Positions 1-13,530 are shown, counted from the stretch's first letter. The stretch is DNA of 64,000 bases from Gigantopelta aegis (GCF_016097555.1 NC_054702.1:79341997-79405996); one strand, 5' to 3'. A program made the numbers and translations. The notes: a model not told the origin generated them from the letters alone.

Positions 1-84
1 TTCCTTCACCTTCATTTTGTTCTAAAACAACAATCATGTCCGTGGAAATGATATTTGGAATGATGGTGTAAAACAGGAATTTCT

Positions 85-232
85 GGGCCCATATTTTCGA
101 AGCTATCTTAGCCTACGAAATCGTGAAATCATCGTAAGCTATGACGTCACTATGGCGTGCGCTGTAGTGACGTCACAACCTACGACGGTTTTACGATTTC
201 GTAGCGCTAAGATGGCTTCGAAAATAGGGCCC
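85..232. mobile_element. Fold-back MITE with GGGCCC ends
   Basis: The two halves are near-complete inverted copies: it opens GGGCCCATATTTTCGAAGC and closes GCTTCGAAAATAGGGCCC. It has no coding capacity, so it looks like a small non-autonomous DNA transposon. The central loop carries two TGACGTCA palindromes (142-149 and 168-175). No clear target duplication was seen, so the exact ends are approximate. Confidence 0.7.
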
Positions 233-239
233 CTGGAAA

Positions 240-2202
240 TTTAAATACACAAAATACCCCCAAACCATGAAAACATATATATGTATAAATATCTTTAAAA
301 TCTATCAAATATTGAAAAAAGGGGGTTTATTAGGTCAGCTTGAGCTCCATTCGCACCCTTGGCTTCTACTGGATCAAAATAAAAACATAATAGGTTTTCT
401 TACCCCTCCCTCCCCCTCGCAAATAATGGCATATTCTGTCGTAAGTTCGGCGCATCACAACCAGTGCCTTGTGTAGCCTGACCAGCCAGTGGAGCTGTCA
501 TAATTTGTTAATGAACATGTTTTAGTCTGGTTTTGTTGTTGTTACTGTTGCTGTAGTAAGTAAAAGACACATTGTAAAATTATCCCCCACTAAGACGTTT
601 TAGTTAAATTGGGTTAACTTCCCACATCACCGTTTAGGAATTCAATAACTTTTGTTTTAAGTCAAAGTATGCATTACAATTACATACCATTAGTTTTATG
701 CTAAATCACTGAATTCTATGCTTGTTTATAACCTGAAGATTTGAGCTTGATAAAAAAACAAAATCCAGATTTTGGTAGAGGTTTAAAGGTGTTAATTACA
801 TCTGTCAGGTTTACGCACTTTGGACATGATACCATTTTCAGGGTATGTAAAATAGAGATTTATCAAAGAGCTTTGAAATTTTGTATATAGATATTTCATT
901 ACGTGCATAATGTTATTATATGTAATTGTTTTGAATTTTGTTCAGCATAATGTTATATAGTACTTAGATGTTTATGTTTGTGTTATGTCACCAGATAAAA
1001 CATACAAAGAATAGTTTGCACTGTTTAATGCTAACGTTTATTTAAGACTTTCCGTTATTTACTTAAGATTTATAGGTTAAAAACACACTTAGACACTTAA
1101 ACTCATCACACAAATGTGTTGCTAAGTGAAACTTTCATTTCGAAATGATGCCCTAAAGTTTGAGGCACAGTTTAGCATGGTTGTTTTGGTACGGCCCTGA
1201 TATAATGGGATGATACCATTATTGCAGACAATCAGCGGCAAGTAGTTTTAGAATTTAGTTCCTTTGAAAAGAGTGTATCTTTAATTTATTTATTTTATTT
1301 TGTAAGAATCAGAACTGATTTGACTATTAGGTTATGCAATGTTCAAAGGAGAGGGGCAGCTCTCATAATTATGGTGTAAAAACGGGGTGAATTCCTGCAT
1401 CTAGAACAGAATGCCAAATCATGTAGAGTGTTGCCTGAATACTGAGGTTTAATTAAGAGTTGCTTCCCTTTTTTGACCCCTCAACGTAAAGAGCAGTACT
1501 ATTTTAAACTTTAGGCGGCGAACTTGTTTTTTTTTTGTTGTTTTTTTGTAGAATGATATTTTGTTCGTTTAACATGGGCTAATGATGATTTGATCAGATA
1601 GTAGTGAGATACTTAAAGACCACCTTGTATAGTCACCTGTCTATAAAACAGATACAGTGTATCACCGACGTACATTAATGCATGTAGAGCCGTTATCTTC
1701 ATGGATGCTAGTTTCATCTTCACGGTAGAGTGTTCGTCTGAGTTTATCGTAGGACCACTACCTCTCAGGATTTCCCTCAGTCAACCCGTGCCTTACGACT
1801 ATAAAGACTATACTATGGTAGTATGTGAGAGTCTGGGAAAGTGAATACGAAATAGCCATTGCTTCTTTTCGGTAAGAGTACTTTAACTTTCATTTTGTGC
1901 GACCAAGTGTCGAAAACCCATGTAGCCATTGTTTTAAAATGTTCTTATGTATTGTTAATCAAACATGTACTACAGTTACCTTTATATAGAAGCCATTTGC
2001 CGGTTAGAGGTAATATGTCGTAGATGTTTTGTGTAACCATTTTACGTGTACAAATTTGAAGAAGTTAGGTTATTTTAGTGTATTTGCCTTGTCCTGATGC
2101 CTTAGGTCATTTAGGAGTACAGAAAATAAATTATTGTTTGAATGGTTAGGACAATACATAATACAAATGCATGTTTAGCACGGAATGAAGGAAAGCTAAA
2201 GT
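240..2202. other. Intergenic, no gene seen
   Basis: AT-rich DNA with only short chance ORFs. I see no splice-bounded coding exon, no RNA gene and no clear repeat apart from short T-rich runs. Confidence 0.5.
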
Positions 2203-2488
2203 ATGTTTTTGTTTAACGACACCACTAAGAGCACATTGATTTATTAATCATCGGCTATTGGATGTCAAACATTTGGTAATTTTGACATATAGCCTTAGAG
2301 GGGAAACCCGCAACGTGTTTTCCATTAGTAGCAAGGTATCCCACAGGTATGATAGCACATACATTGATATATCAGTTGTGGTGCACTGGCTATAACGAGA
2401 AATAGCCCAATGGGCCCTTCAACAAGGATCGATCCTAGACCGACTGCGTATCAAGCGAGCGCTTTACCACTGGGCTACGTCCCGCCCC
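2203..2488 (-). mobile_element. tRNA-derived SINE, minus strand
   Basis: Read on the minus strand it begins with a tRNA-like head (GGGGCGGGACGTAGCCCAGT, A-box TAGCCCAGTGGT) and ends in the conserved 3' module that reads GTTTAACGACACCACTAAG on the plus strand. The same element recurs at 16160, 23212, 25325, 41301, 48132 and 57268. Molluscan SINEs with conserved 3' domains are known; I do not assign a named family. Confidence 0.75.
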
Positions 2489-2718
2489 AGGAAGGAAGCA
2501 TTGGTTGTTTAACATCTCAGCATAAGTAAATGTGGATATTTAGTGTCTAATATACGCTTACGATAAAAAGAAAGAGAAAATTGCTACTCTTACCGATAAA
2601 TCAGCAAGGGATAGTTTATATGTTTTTTTCGATAGACAGGACAGTACATATCATGACATTTGGTACAACAGTTGTGGGTAACTTGTTGGAACGAAAGAAA
2701 ACCCAACAAAAACAAAGT

Positions 2719-5700
2719 CCAATGAGGGCAATAGATTCTTATACCACTGAGCTACATCCCTCTCTCGTGTCCAGTGAGGGCAATAGATCCTTCTACCACT
2801 GAGCTACATTCCTCTCTCGTGTCCTGTGAGGGCAATAAATCCTTCTATACCACTGAGCTACATCCCTCTCTCGTGTCCAGTGAGGGCAATAGATCCTTCT
2901 ACCACAGAGCTACATTCCTCTCTCGTGTCCTGTGAGGGCAATAAATCCTTCTATACCACTGAGCTACATCCCTCTCTCGTGTCCAGTGAGGACAATAGAT
3001 CCTTCTACCACTGAGCTACATCCCACTCTCGTATCCATTTAGGGCAACATATCCTTCTACCACTGAGCTACATCCCTCTCTCGTGTCCAGTGAGGGCAAT
3101 AGATCCTTCTACCACTGAGCTACATCCCTCTCTCGTGTCCAGTGAGGGCAATAGATCCTTCTACCACTGAGCTACATCCCTCTCTCGTGTCCAGTGAGGG
3201 CAATAGATCCTTCTACCAATGACATACATCCCTCTCGTGTCCAGTGAGGGCAATAGATCCTTCTATACCACTGAGCTACATCCCTCTCTCGTGTCCAGTG
3301 AGGGCAATAGATCCTTCTACCACTGAGCTACATGTCCCTCTAGTGTCCAGTGGGGGCAATAGATCCTTCTACCACTGAGCTACATCCCTCTCTCGTATCC
3401 ATTTAGGGCAACATATCCTTCTACCACTGAGCTACATCCCCCTCTCGTGTCCAGTGAGGGCAACATATCCTTCTACCACTGAGCTACATTCCTCTCTCGT
3501 ATCCATTTAGGGCAACATATCCTTCTACCACTGAGCTACATCCCCCTCTCGTATCCATTTAGGGCAACATATCCTTCTACATATCCTTCTATCACTGAGC
3601 TACATCCCCCTCTCGTATCCATTTAGGGCAACATATCCTTCTACCACTGAGCTACATCCCCCTCTCGTATCCATTTAGGGCAACATATCCTTCTACCACT
3701 GAGCTACATCCCTCTCTCGTATCCAGTGAGGGCAATATATCCTTCTACCACTGAGCTACATCCCCCTCTCGTATTCAGTGAGGGCAATAGATCCTTCTAC
3801 CACTGAGCTACATCCCTCTCTCGTGTCCAGTGAGGGCAATAGATCCTTCTACTACTGAGCTACATCCCTCTCTCGTATCCATTTAGGGAAACATATCCTT
3901 CTACCACTGAGCTACATCCCCCTCTCGCATCCATTTAGGGCAACATATCCTTCTACCACTGAGCTACATCCCCCTCTCGTATCCATTTAGGGCAACATAT
4001 CCTTCTACCACTGAGCTACATCCCTCTCTCGTATCCAGTGAGGGCAATATATCCTTCTACCACTGAGCTACATCCCCCTCTCGTATCCAGTGAGGGCAAT
4101 ATATCCTTCTACCACTGAGCTACATCCCTCTCTCGTGTCCAGTGAGGGCAATAGATCCTTCTACCACTGAGCTATATCCCTCTCTCGTATCCATTTAGGG
4201 CAACATATTCTTCTACCACTGAGCTACATCCCCCTCTCGTATCCAGTGAGGGCAATATATCCTTCTACCACTGAGCTACATCCCTCTCTCGTGTCCAGTG
4301 AGGGCAATAGATCCTTCTACCACTGAGCTACATCCCTCTCTCGTGTCCAGTGAGGGCAATAGATCCTTCTACCACTGAGCTACATCCCACTCTCGTGTCC
4401 AGTGAGGGCAATATATCCTTCTACCACTGAGCTACATCCCTCTCTCGTATCCTGTGAGGACAATAGATCCTTCTACCACTGAGATACATCCCTCTCGTGT
4501 CCAGTGAGGGCAATATATCCTTCTACCACTGAGCTACATCCCCCTTTCGTGTCCAGTGAGGGCAATAGATCTTTCTATCACTGAGCTACATCCCCCCTCT
4601 CGTGTCCAGTGAGGGCAATAGATCCTTCTACCACTGAGCTACATCCCTCTCTCGTGTCCAGTGAGGACAATATATTCTTATACCACTGAACACATCCCTC
4701 TCTCGTGTCCAGTGAGGGCAATAGATCCTTATACCACTGAGCTACATCCCTCTCTCGTGTCCAGTGAGGGCAATAGATTCTTATACCACTGAGCTACATC
4801 CCTCTCTCGTGTCCAGTGAGGACAATAGATCCTTATACCACTGAGCTACATCCCTCTCTCGTGTCCAGTGAGGACAATAGATCCTTCTACCAATGAGCTA
4901 CATCCCTCTCTCGTGTCCAGTGAGGACAATAGATCCTTATACCACTGAGCTACATCCCTCTCTCGTGTCCAGTGAGGACAATAGATCCTTCTACCAATGA
5001 GCTACATCCCTCTCTCGTGTCCAGTGAGGACAATAGATCCTTATACCACTGAGCTACATCCCTCTCTCGTGTCCAGTGAGGACAATAGATCCTTATACCA
5101 CTGAGCTACATCCCTCTCTCGTGTCCAGTGAGGACAATAGATCCTTATACCACTGAGCTACATCCCTCTCTCGTGTCCAGTGAGGGCAATAGATCCTTCT
5201 ACCACTGAGCTACATCCCTCTCTCGTGTCCAGTGAGGGCAATAGATCCTTCTACCACTGAGCTACATCCCACTCTCGTATCCATTTACGGCAATAGATCC
5301 TTCTACCACTGAGCTACATCCCTCTCTCGTGTCCAGTGAGGGCAATAGATCCTTATACCACTGAGCTACATCCCTCTCTCGTGTCCAGTGAGGACAATAG
5401 ATCCTTATACCACTGAGCTACATCCCTCTCTCGTGTCCAGTGAGGGCAATAGATCCTTCTACCACTGAGCTACATCCCTCTCTCGTGTCCAGTGAGGACA
5501 ATAAATCCTTCTACCACTGAGCTACATCCCTCTCTCGTGTCCAGTGAGGACAATAGATTCTTATACCACTGAGCCACTGAGATCCCTCTCTCGTGTCCAG
5601 TGAGGGCAATAGATCCTTCTACCACTGAGCTACATCCCTCTCTCGTGTCCAGTGAGGACAATAAATCCTTCTACCACTGAGCTACATCCCTCTCTCGTGT

Positions 5701-5970
5701 CCAGTGAGGGCAATAGATCCTTCTACCACTGAGCTACATCCCTCTCTCGTGTCCAGTGAGGACAATAAATCCTTCTACCACTGAGCTACATCCCTCTCTC
5801 GTGTCCAGTGAGGACAATAGATCCTTCTACCACTGAGCTACATCCCTCTCTCGTGTCCAGTGAGGGCAATAGATCCTTCTACCACTGAGCTACATCCCTC
5901 TCTAGTGTCCAGTGAGGGCAATAGATCCTTCTACCACTGAGCTACATCCCTCTCTCGTGTCCAGTGAGGG
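2719..5970. repeat. 52-bp minisatellite, about 62 units
   Basis: Head-to-tail array of a 52-bp unit containing ACCACTGAGCTACATCCCTC and TCTCGTGTCCAGTGAGGGCA. Variant units with CTCGTATCCATTTAGGGCAA cluster roughly between 3030 and 4210, and units with GAGGACAATAGATCC between 4800 and 5570, so local blocks have homogenised separately. On the minus strand each unit reads GGATGTAGCTCAGTGGTAGA, the 5' part of a tRNA with a perfect A-box core. No B-box is present in the unit. The array starts about 230 bp after a SINE whose tRNA head has a related sequence. Confidence 0.9.
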
Positions 5971-6005
5971 TCGTCCAAGAGACGACCACAGTAGAAAGGA
6001 AACGG

Positions 6006-6022
6006 GGGGGGGGGGGGGGGGG
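6006..6022 (+). repeat. Poly-G tract
   Basis: Uninterrupted run of G shortly after the minisatellite ends. Confidence 0.9.
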
Positions 6023-6817
6023 CGTAACTGTTGTCTTTGTTCATCAACGACTTAAAGGTACTTAAGATGCAGACTGATGGAGACGTTTTAACGACTAAAA
6101 AAAAACACACATTAAAAATATGTATACATTTCCAAACCTGAAGCTTCCAAGATATGATAACCCTCGCTTTTACTCGTATCCCATTAGTGAAGCAGGATGA
6201 GCTCAACTTTCGCGAACACTTGATGCCATCACTATTTTGACAATGATTTATGAGTACATTCCTTCACGACTGTATATATATCAACTGAGCTCTGTGGTGT
6301 GCATGTTTAGATTTGTGAACTGACTCTTTTGAGTGGCAGTCTTCCTACAGACAAAGTTCATGACGGTGGTTTGTAGAAGCTGTCATAACCTTGTCAGAAC
6401 ATCCTTTTGACTCTGCCGTGTGCAAAGACACGATTTTCATTGCAATAAGGGTGGGGGGTTTTCGACAAATTTCCTTCGGTGCATTTCACCTTTTCTTTGT
6501 ATTGTATCTGGAATATCCTTTAAACCCCCACACATCTTGATAACCGTGCTGAGAAATATTAATAATGACAACTTGCCATATTGGAACATATGACACTGGT
6601 GCATACTTGTAAATATGTACTTAAAATCAAATTATGTATGTGTAATATGTGTATTATTTGTGTGCTGGAAAAATAAAAAATTATAATGTTATTCTCTTAC
6701 TTTTGTTATTACTATTTGAAACATATTTAACATCTAGTAGTTAACTGAAGGATACATATACTAGTTCTAACACTTCACTTACTTAACGCTCACTGTACTT
6801 GTATATGGACACATTAA

Positions 6818-7195
6818 AGGGACATTCCTGAGTTTGCTGCAATTTTAAAGATGTTATTGACTAACAGTCTTTTTGACAAAGGATTACATATCAAATATAT
6901 TTTTCTCCATAAAATATCAGTGGCAGTATATTAAACGTGTTTCTGATCGTTCTAATATTTGTACTAGGCTAAATTTCATTTTATTTCTTAAAATAAATAT
7001 TTTCGTACGTACAAAATTATTTGAAGACAAAGTCCCGTTTGGGCTTCTTACAAATATTAAGACGACCAGAAACACATTAACTATACAGACATTGATATTC
7101 TAAACAAGAAAATATGTTTAATATGTAAGTTTAATCGTAGAAGTATTTTATTAGTCGGAAACATCTTACAATGCAGCAAACTTAGGAATATTCCT
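6818..7195. mobile_element. TTAA-flanked MITE (family A)
   Basis: Starts AGGGACATTCCTGAGTTTGC, ends with the inverted version, and is flanked by TTAA on both sides (6814-6817, 7196-7199). The interior is AT-rich with further internal symmetry and a GTACGTAC centre. TTAA target preference is typical of piggyBac-type transposases, so it may be mobilised by one; no transposase is present in the window. The orthologous copy in duplication copy III is 51223-51601. Confidence 0.85.
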
Positions 7196-9058
7196 TTAAA
7201 TAGGCGCACTAGTCATGGACGTACATACTCTCATTTTGAGGCGGGGTGGGGCTGATTTTTGCTAGAATTAAAAAAAAAGAAGCCTAAATCTGAATGACAA
7301 CGTTTATTCATATTAGCATTACTACCAAACAGCGATATAGGGTTGCAAACGAATCGCTACGCATTTTTACATGGATTGGTGAGAACACAATTTGCTATTT
7401 TTAGTAACACATATACGTGTGATAACAATTTTATGGAATATGACTGGCTGCTCCTAGGTCATGACCAGGTCACCGATGCCATACCATCCAATGAAAATCG
7501 ATTACACTGTGACGTATATATGTTAACCAGAAACTGATTTGTCTGTGATTTGGCTACAAGCGCAAGTAAAGGGCTGTAAATATAAAGTTTAAGCCCAAAA
7601 CACACCGAAGCTGGGTCTGAATCTGGGTCTGGGACTGGCGAGAAGGACCTTCACGATTACCAAATATTGGAACTAGATGATAATGAGACTAAGAAATATA
7701 GTAAACTAGTATTATGCAGCTTAATTTCAGCGCTGAACATGGATGCCAAAATATGCCATTCCACACATTCCACAAACATATGGCAAACATATGACGTTAA
7801 AAACTATAATTAAATGAGTGTGCTAGACTCGGATCGTGCCCGAGTTCTCGAGTACTCTACTGACGAGTGTGGCAACGACACCATGTCTGGTGTATTTTGA
7901 CGTCTAGGTCTGTAACTGTTACGTGTTTTCAATATATATAATTAAATGCGGTTATATCTTTCAAACTATTTTTTTCTTAATCTATTAACACGAACACTAA
8001 TTGTGAGAATCCTACTTTTAATATAATAATTATATCTTTCCTGTTTTAAAATATTTGTTTTAGAAAATACAAATTAAAATGTGCCAGGCTTGCAGTGGGA
8101 AATATAGCGTATGTTCTATGATGTCTGTAGCCAGATCTGTAGTTCGCGTCAGGACAGACGAGGTGTGTTTTGTCTCATTCGATTCAGTGCGTTTCATTTT
8201 CGACTTGTACCATACTACCCAGCTTAGGTGTGTTTTGGGCCTTAATCGGAAAATACGTATAAAATTGCCTAAAACCTGGTTTTTGAAGAGTTGTAAGAAA
8301 TCGAATACTACATGCGTATCCTACTCGGTTTTGCTCGTGAGATACGTTTTAAAACAACTCTTAAGATAAATGGTATCTCTATCGGCAGTACAAATGTACA
8401 ATTCAACAAATACTAAGCTTTGGTCGTATAGGTAGTACTAAACCAAATACTTTCCGGCTGGGTCAGAGTTGGAAGTGCAATTAACGTGTGATAGAAAAAT
8501 TAATACCACAAATCCTGTGATTGATGATAAAAGTGAGTGTTGGTTGTAAAACAAATTAGTTTTATCTGGGCCAAAAATGTATGCAATTTCATTTCATCTA
8601 GTACCACTGTGTCAAGTAGCCTTGTGCTTGAAACATGTATGGGGTACCTACTTGTAAAAGAAAGTGCTCAAATTTTGTGCGGGACTAGGGTAGTCATAGA
8701 CGCTACCCGTTATCTTTGACATGAGCAGCTTCACCCCAATGTTTTTCTGATTCACTTTAAGGGTGTGGGGTGGTAGTATTTATACCCTTGGTGTTTATGA
8801 CGATTGATACGCTGAGTTTTAACCACATATGTTACTATTGTCTATGGGATTTGATTTGGTAGTATACACTCTATATGCTGAAAGATGATTATTACAAATG
8901 TATTAGTTTAAATACCTGACCTAGGACAACAGTGTTTGACACACTAAATTTTAAATCAATTATCAGGTAATTATATTACTTTTCGAAGTGTCTAACTGAT
9001 ACAGGTGAGTGGATTTAATTATACAGCTGTCTAAATAACACACCACAGTGGATTAAGT

Positions 9059-9138
<80 letters not shown>

Positions 9139-9158
9139 GTAGGTTGGGGTGGGGGATG

Positions 9159-9241
<83 letters not shown>
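9059..9241. repeat. (CT)n microsatellite pair
   Basis: Two long CT tracts separated by about 25 bp containing GGTTGGGGTGGGGGATGAG. The matching position in copy III is a GA tract (53540-53590). Confidence 0.95.
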
Positions 9242-9246
<5 letters not shown>

Positions 9247-9354
9247 CCCACCCCAACCTCATCATCTCAGAAACGCGTCTCTACAATCTCTCTTCGCTCT
9301 TCTCTCTAGTCTCTAATGCTCTTTCTCTTCTCTCACTAATGCTGTTTTTATTTC

Positions 9355-9725
9355 TAGTTTGACTAATGCTGTTTTTATTTCGAGTTTGATTAAAGTTGTT
9401 TTTATTTCGAGTTTGATTAAAGTTGTTTTTATTTCTAGTTTGATTAAAGTGATTAAGAGAGAGACTCACCCCCCACCCCAACCTACAGACATGTAGCATC
9501 TTACAGAAACGCGTTTAGTAATGCTAACTACAATTTCGCATTCGCTCTTTTAATTCTAGTTTGACTAATGCTGTTTTTATTTCTAGTTTGACTAATGCTG
9601 TTTTTATTTCTAGTTTGACTAATGCTGTTTTTATTTCGAGTTTGATTAAAGTTGTTTTTATTTCGAGTTTGATTAAAGTTGTTTTTATTTCTAGTTTGAT
9701 TAAAGTTGTTTTTATTTCTAGTTTG
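9355..9725 (+). repeat. 27-bp minisatellite, splice-acceptor-like unit
   Basis: Repeats of about 27 bp with core GTTTTTATTTCTAGTTTGA followed by CTAATGCT or TTAAAGTT. There are two runs (9355-9450 and 9550-9725), split by non-repeat sequence. The same unit recurs at 10160-10350, 11030-11120, 53690-53750 and just before the last exon of the lipocalin-EGF gene (40388-40530). Each unit has a T-rich tract followed by CTAG, the shape of a 3' splice site. Confidence 0.85.
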
Positions 9726-9727
9726 AG

Positions 9728-9754
9728 AGACAGATAGACAGACAGACACACTCA

Positions 9755-9827
<73 letters not shown>

Positions 9828-10393
9828 CAAACTAAACAGCAGGCGTATCAAATATGAAAGACATCCATTAAAGAATGCAGAGTGCGTCCTTGGTGTGTAC
9901 AATCAATATGTGTGTGCGGCCTCGGTGTGTATAATCAATATGTGTGTGCGTCCTCGGTGTGTATAATCAGTATATGTGTGCGTCCTTGGTGTGTATAATC
10001 AGTATGTGTGTGCGTCCTCGGTGTGTGTATAATCAATATGTGTGTGTGTGTGTGTGTGTGTCCTCGGTGTGTATAATCAGTATGTGTGTGCGTCCTCGGT
10101 CTGCCTGTGTTAATACGAAGTGTGTGTCCTCAGTTTGTATGTATTACGAATACATTTGTTTCTATTTCTAGTTTGACTAATGCTGTTTTTATTTCGAGTT
10201 TGATTAAAGTTGTTTTTATTTATAGTTTGACTAATGCTGTTTTTATTTCGAGTTTATTTCGAGTTTGATTAAAGTTGTTTTTATTTCGAGTTTGATTAAA
10301 ATTGTTTTTATTTCTATTTTGATTAAAGTTGTTTTTGTTTCTAGTTTCAGTGACAGATAGACAGACAGACACACTCACACACACTCACACACA

Positions 10394-10459
<66 letters not shown>

Positions 10460-11149
10460 ACTCAAACTAAACAGCAGGCGTATCAAATATGAAAGCCATC
10501 CATTAAAGAATGCAGAACTAAAGGCGTTAATACGATGCGTGTGTGTATGCATGGTGTTTGCATTATTAATCTATATATCTGTGTCCTCTGCCTACGTTCA
10601 TGAAGTGTGTGTCCTCGGTCTGTATAATCGGTATGTGTGTGTGTCCTCGGTGTGTATAATCAGTATGTGTGTGCATCCTCGGTGTGTATAATCAATATGT
10701 GTATGCGTCCTCTGTGTGTATAATCAGTATGTGTGTGCGTCCTCGGTGTGTATAATCAATATATGTGTGTGTGTCCTCGATGTGTATAATCAATATGTGT
10801 GTGCGTCCTCGGTGTGTATAATCAATATGTGTGTGTGTATAATCAGTATATGTTTGCGTCCTCGGTGTGTATAATCAGTATGTGTGTGCGTCCGCGGTCT
10901 GTCTGTGTTAATACGAAGTGTGTGTCCTCGGTGTGTATAATCAGTATGTGTGTGCGTCCTCGGTCTGTCTGTGTTAATACGAAGTGTGTGTCCTCAGTTT
11001 GTATGTATTACGAATACATTTGTTTCTATTTCTAGTTTGACTAATGCTGTTTTTATTTCGAGTTTGATTAAAGTTGTTTTTATTTATAGTTTGATTAAAG
11101 TTGTTTTTATTTCTAGTTTGAGAGACAGATAGACAGACAGACACACTCA

Positions 11150-11204
<55 letters not shown>

Positions 11205-13050
11205 CAAACTAAACAGCAGGCGTATCAAATATGAAAGACATCCATTAAAGAATGCAGAGTGCGTCCTTGGTGTGTACAATCAGTATGTGTGTGCGTCCTC
11301 GGTGTGTATAATCAATATGTGTGTGCGGCCTCGGTGTGTATAATCAATATGTGTGTGCGTCCTCGGTGTGTATAATCAGTATATGTGTGCGTCCTTGATG
11401 TGTATAATCAGTATGTGTGTGCGTCCTCGGTGTGTATAATCAGTAAGTGTGTGCGTCCTCGGTGTGTATAATCAATATGTGTGTGCGTCCTCGGTGTGTA
11501 TAATCAATATGTGTGTGTGTATAATCAGTATATGTTTGCGTCCTAGGTGTGTATAATCAATATGTGTGTGTGTGTGTGTCCTCGGTGTGTATAATCAATA
11601 TGTGTGTGTGTCCTTGGTGTGGGGTGTATAATCATATGCGTGTGTGTGTCCTAGGTGTGTATAATCAATATGTGTGTGTGTCCTCGGTGTGTATAATCAA
11701 TATGTGTATGTGTCCTCGGTGTGTATAATCAATATGTGTGGTCCTCGGTGTGTATAATCAGTATGTGTGTGCGTCCTTGGTGTGTATAATTAGTATGTGT
11801 GTGCGTCCTCGGTGTGTATAATCAATATATGTGTGTGTGTCCTCGGTGTGTATAATCAATATGTGTGTGCGTCCTCGGTGTGTATAATCAATATGTGTGT
11901 GTGTCCTTGGTGTGTATATTCAGTATGTGTTTGCGTCCTCGTTGTGTATAATCAATATGTGTGTGTGTTTGTGTCCTCGGTGTGTATAATCAATATGTGT
12001 GTGTGTCCTTGGTGTGGTGTGTATAATCAATGTGTGTGTGTGTGTCCTCGGTGTGTATAATCAATATGTGTGTGTGTGTTCTTGGTGTGTATAATCAATA
12101 TGTGTGTGCGTCCTCGGTGTGTATAATCAATATGTGTATGTGTCCTCGGTGTGTATAATCAATATGTGTGGTCCTCGGTGTGTGTAATCAGTATGTGTGT
12201 GCGTCCTTGGTGTGTATAATTAGTATGTGTGTGTGCGTCCTCGGTGTGTATAATCAATATGTGTGTGTGTGTGTGTGTGTGTGTCCTCGGGTGTGTATAA
12301 TCAGTATGTGTGTGCGTCCTCGGTGTGTATAATCAGTAAGTGTGTGCGTCCTCAGTGTGTATAATCGATATATGTGTGTGTTCGCAGTGTGTATAATCAA
12401 TATGTGTGTGCGTCCTCGGTGTGTATAATCAATATGTGTGTGCGTCCTCGGTGTGTATAATCAATATGTGTATGTGTCCTCGGTGTGTATAATCAATATG
12501 TGTGGTCCTCGATGTGTATAATCAGTATGTGTGTGCGTCCTTGGTGTGTATAATTAGTATGTGTGTGCGTCCTCGTTGTGTATAATCAATATATGTGTGT
12601 GTGTCCTCGGTGTGTATAATCAATATGTGTGTGCGTCCTCGGTGTGTATAATCAATATGTGTGTGTGTCCTTGGTGTGTATATTCAGTATGTGTTTGCGT
12701 CCTCGTTGTGTATAATCAATATGTGTGTGTGTTTGTGTCCTCGGTGTGTATAATCAATATGTGTGTGTGTCCTTGGTGTGGTGTGTATAATCAATGTCTG
12801 TGTGTGTGTCCTCGGTGTGTATAATCAATATGTGTGTGTGTTCTTGGTGTGTATAATCAATATGTGTGTGCGTCCTCGATGTGTATAATCAATATGTGTG
12901 TGCGTCCTCGGTGTGTATAATCAATATGTGTATGTGTCCTCGGTGTGTATAATCAATATGTGTGGTCCTCGGTGTGTGTAATCAGTATGTGTGTGCGTCC
13001 TTGGTGTGTATAATTAGTATGTGTGTGTGCGTCCTCGGTGTGTATAATCA

Positions 13051-13088
<38 letters not shown>

Positions 13089-13530
13089 TCGGGTGTGTAT
13101 AATCAGTATGTGTGTGCGTCCTCGGTGTGTATAATCAGTAAGTGTGTGCGTCCTCGGTGTGTATAATCAATATATGTGTGTGTCCGCAGTGTGTATAATC
13201 AATATGTGTGTGCGTCCTCGGTGTGTATAATCAGTATGTGTGTGCGTCCTCGGTGTGTGTAATCAGTATGTGTGTGCGTCCTCGATGTGTGTAATCAGTA
13301 TGTGTGTGCGTCCTCGGTGTGTATAATCAGTATGTGTGTACGTCCTCGGTCTGGCTGTGTTAATACGAAGTGTGTGTCCTCGGTGTGTATAATCTGTATG
13401 TGTGTGCGTCCTCGGTCTGCCTGTGTTATTACGAAGTGTGTGTTCTCAGTTTGTATGTATTATGAATACATTTGTCCTCTGTTTGCCTGTGTTAATACAA
13501 AGTGTGTCCTCGGTGTGAATATTATGATAC
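9728..13530 (+). repeat. Compound (CA)n and GT-rich minisatellite field
   Basis: The dominant unit is about 32 bp, GTGTGTGCGTCCTCGGTGTG followed by TATAATCARTAT, repeated over 100 times. It sits in larger cassettes: 27-bp unit, (GACA) and (CA)n tract, a CTCAAACTAAACAGCAGGCG segment, the GT-rich run, then AGTTTGTATGTATTACGAA. This cassette starts near 9728, 10350 and 11125. A further higher-order copy of about 764 bp is visible (around 11797 and around 12561). All ORFs here are cysteine/valine-rich artefacts. Confidence 0.9.

Noticed and set aside
2719-5970. Regular repeats as a CRISPR array
   Set aside because: There are no unique spacers; the whole 52-bp unit repeats, and the setting is an animal genome.
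8079-8369. ORF starting MCQACSGKYSVCSMMSVARS, also present at 52497-52721
   Set aside because: It is shared only because the block is duplicated. The copies end at different stops, there is no recognisable domain or splice context, and the surrounding DNA is equally conserved.
9015-9265. Arg-Glu or Ser-Leu repeat proteins
   Set aside because: Translation of (CT)n/(GA)n tracts.
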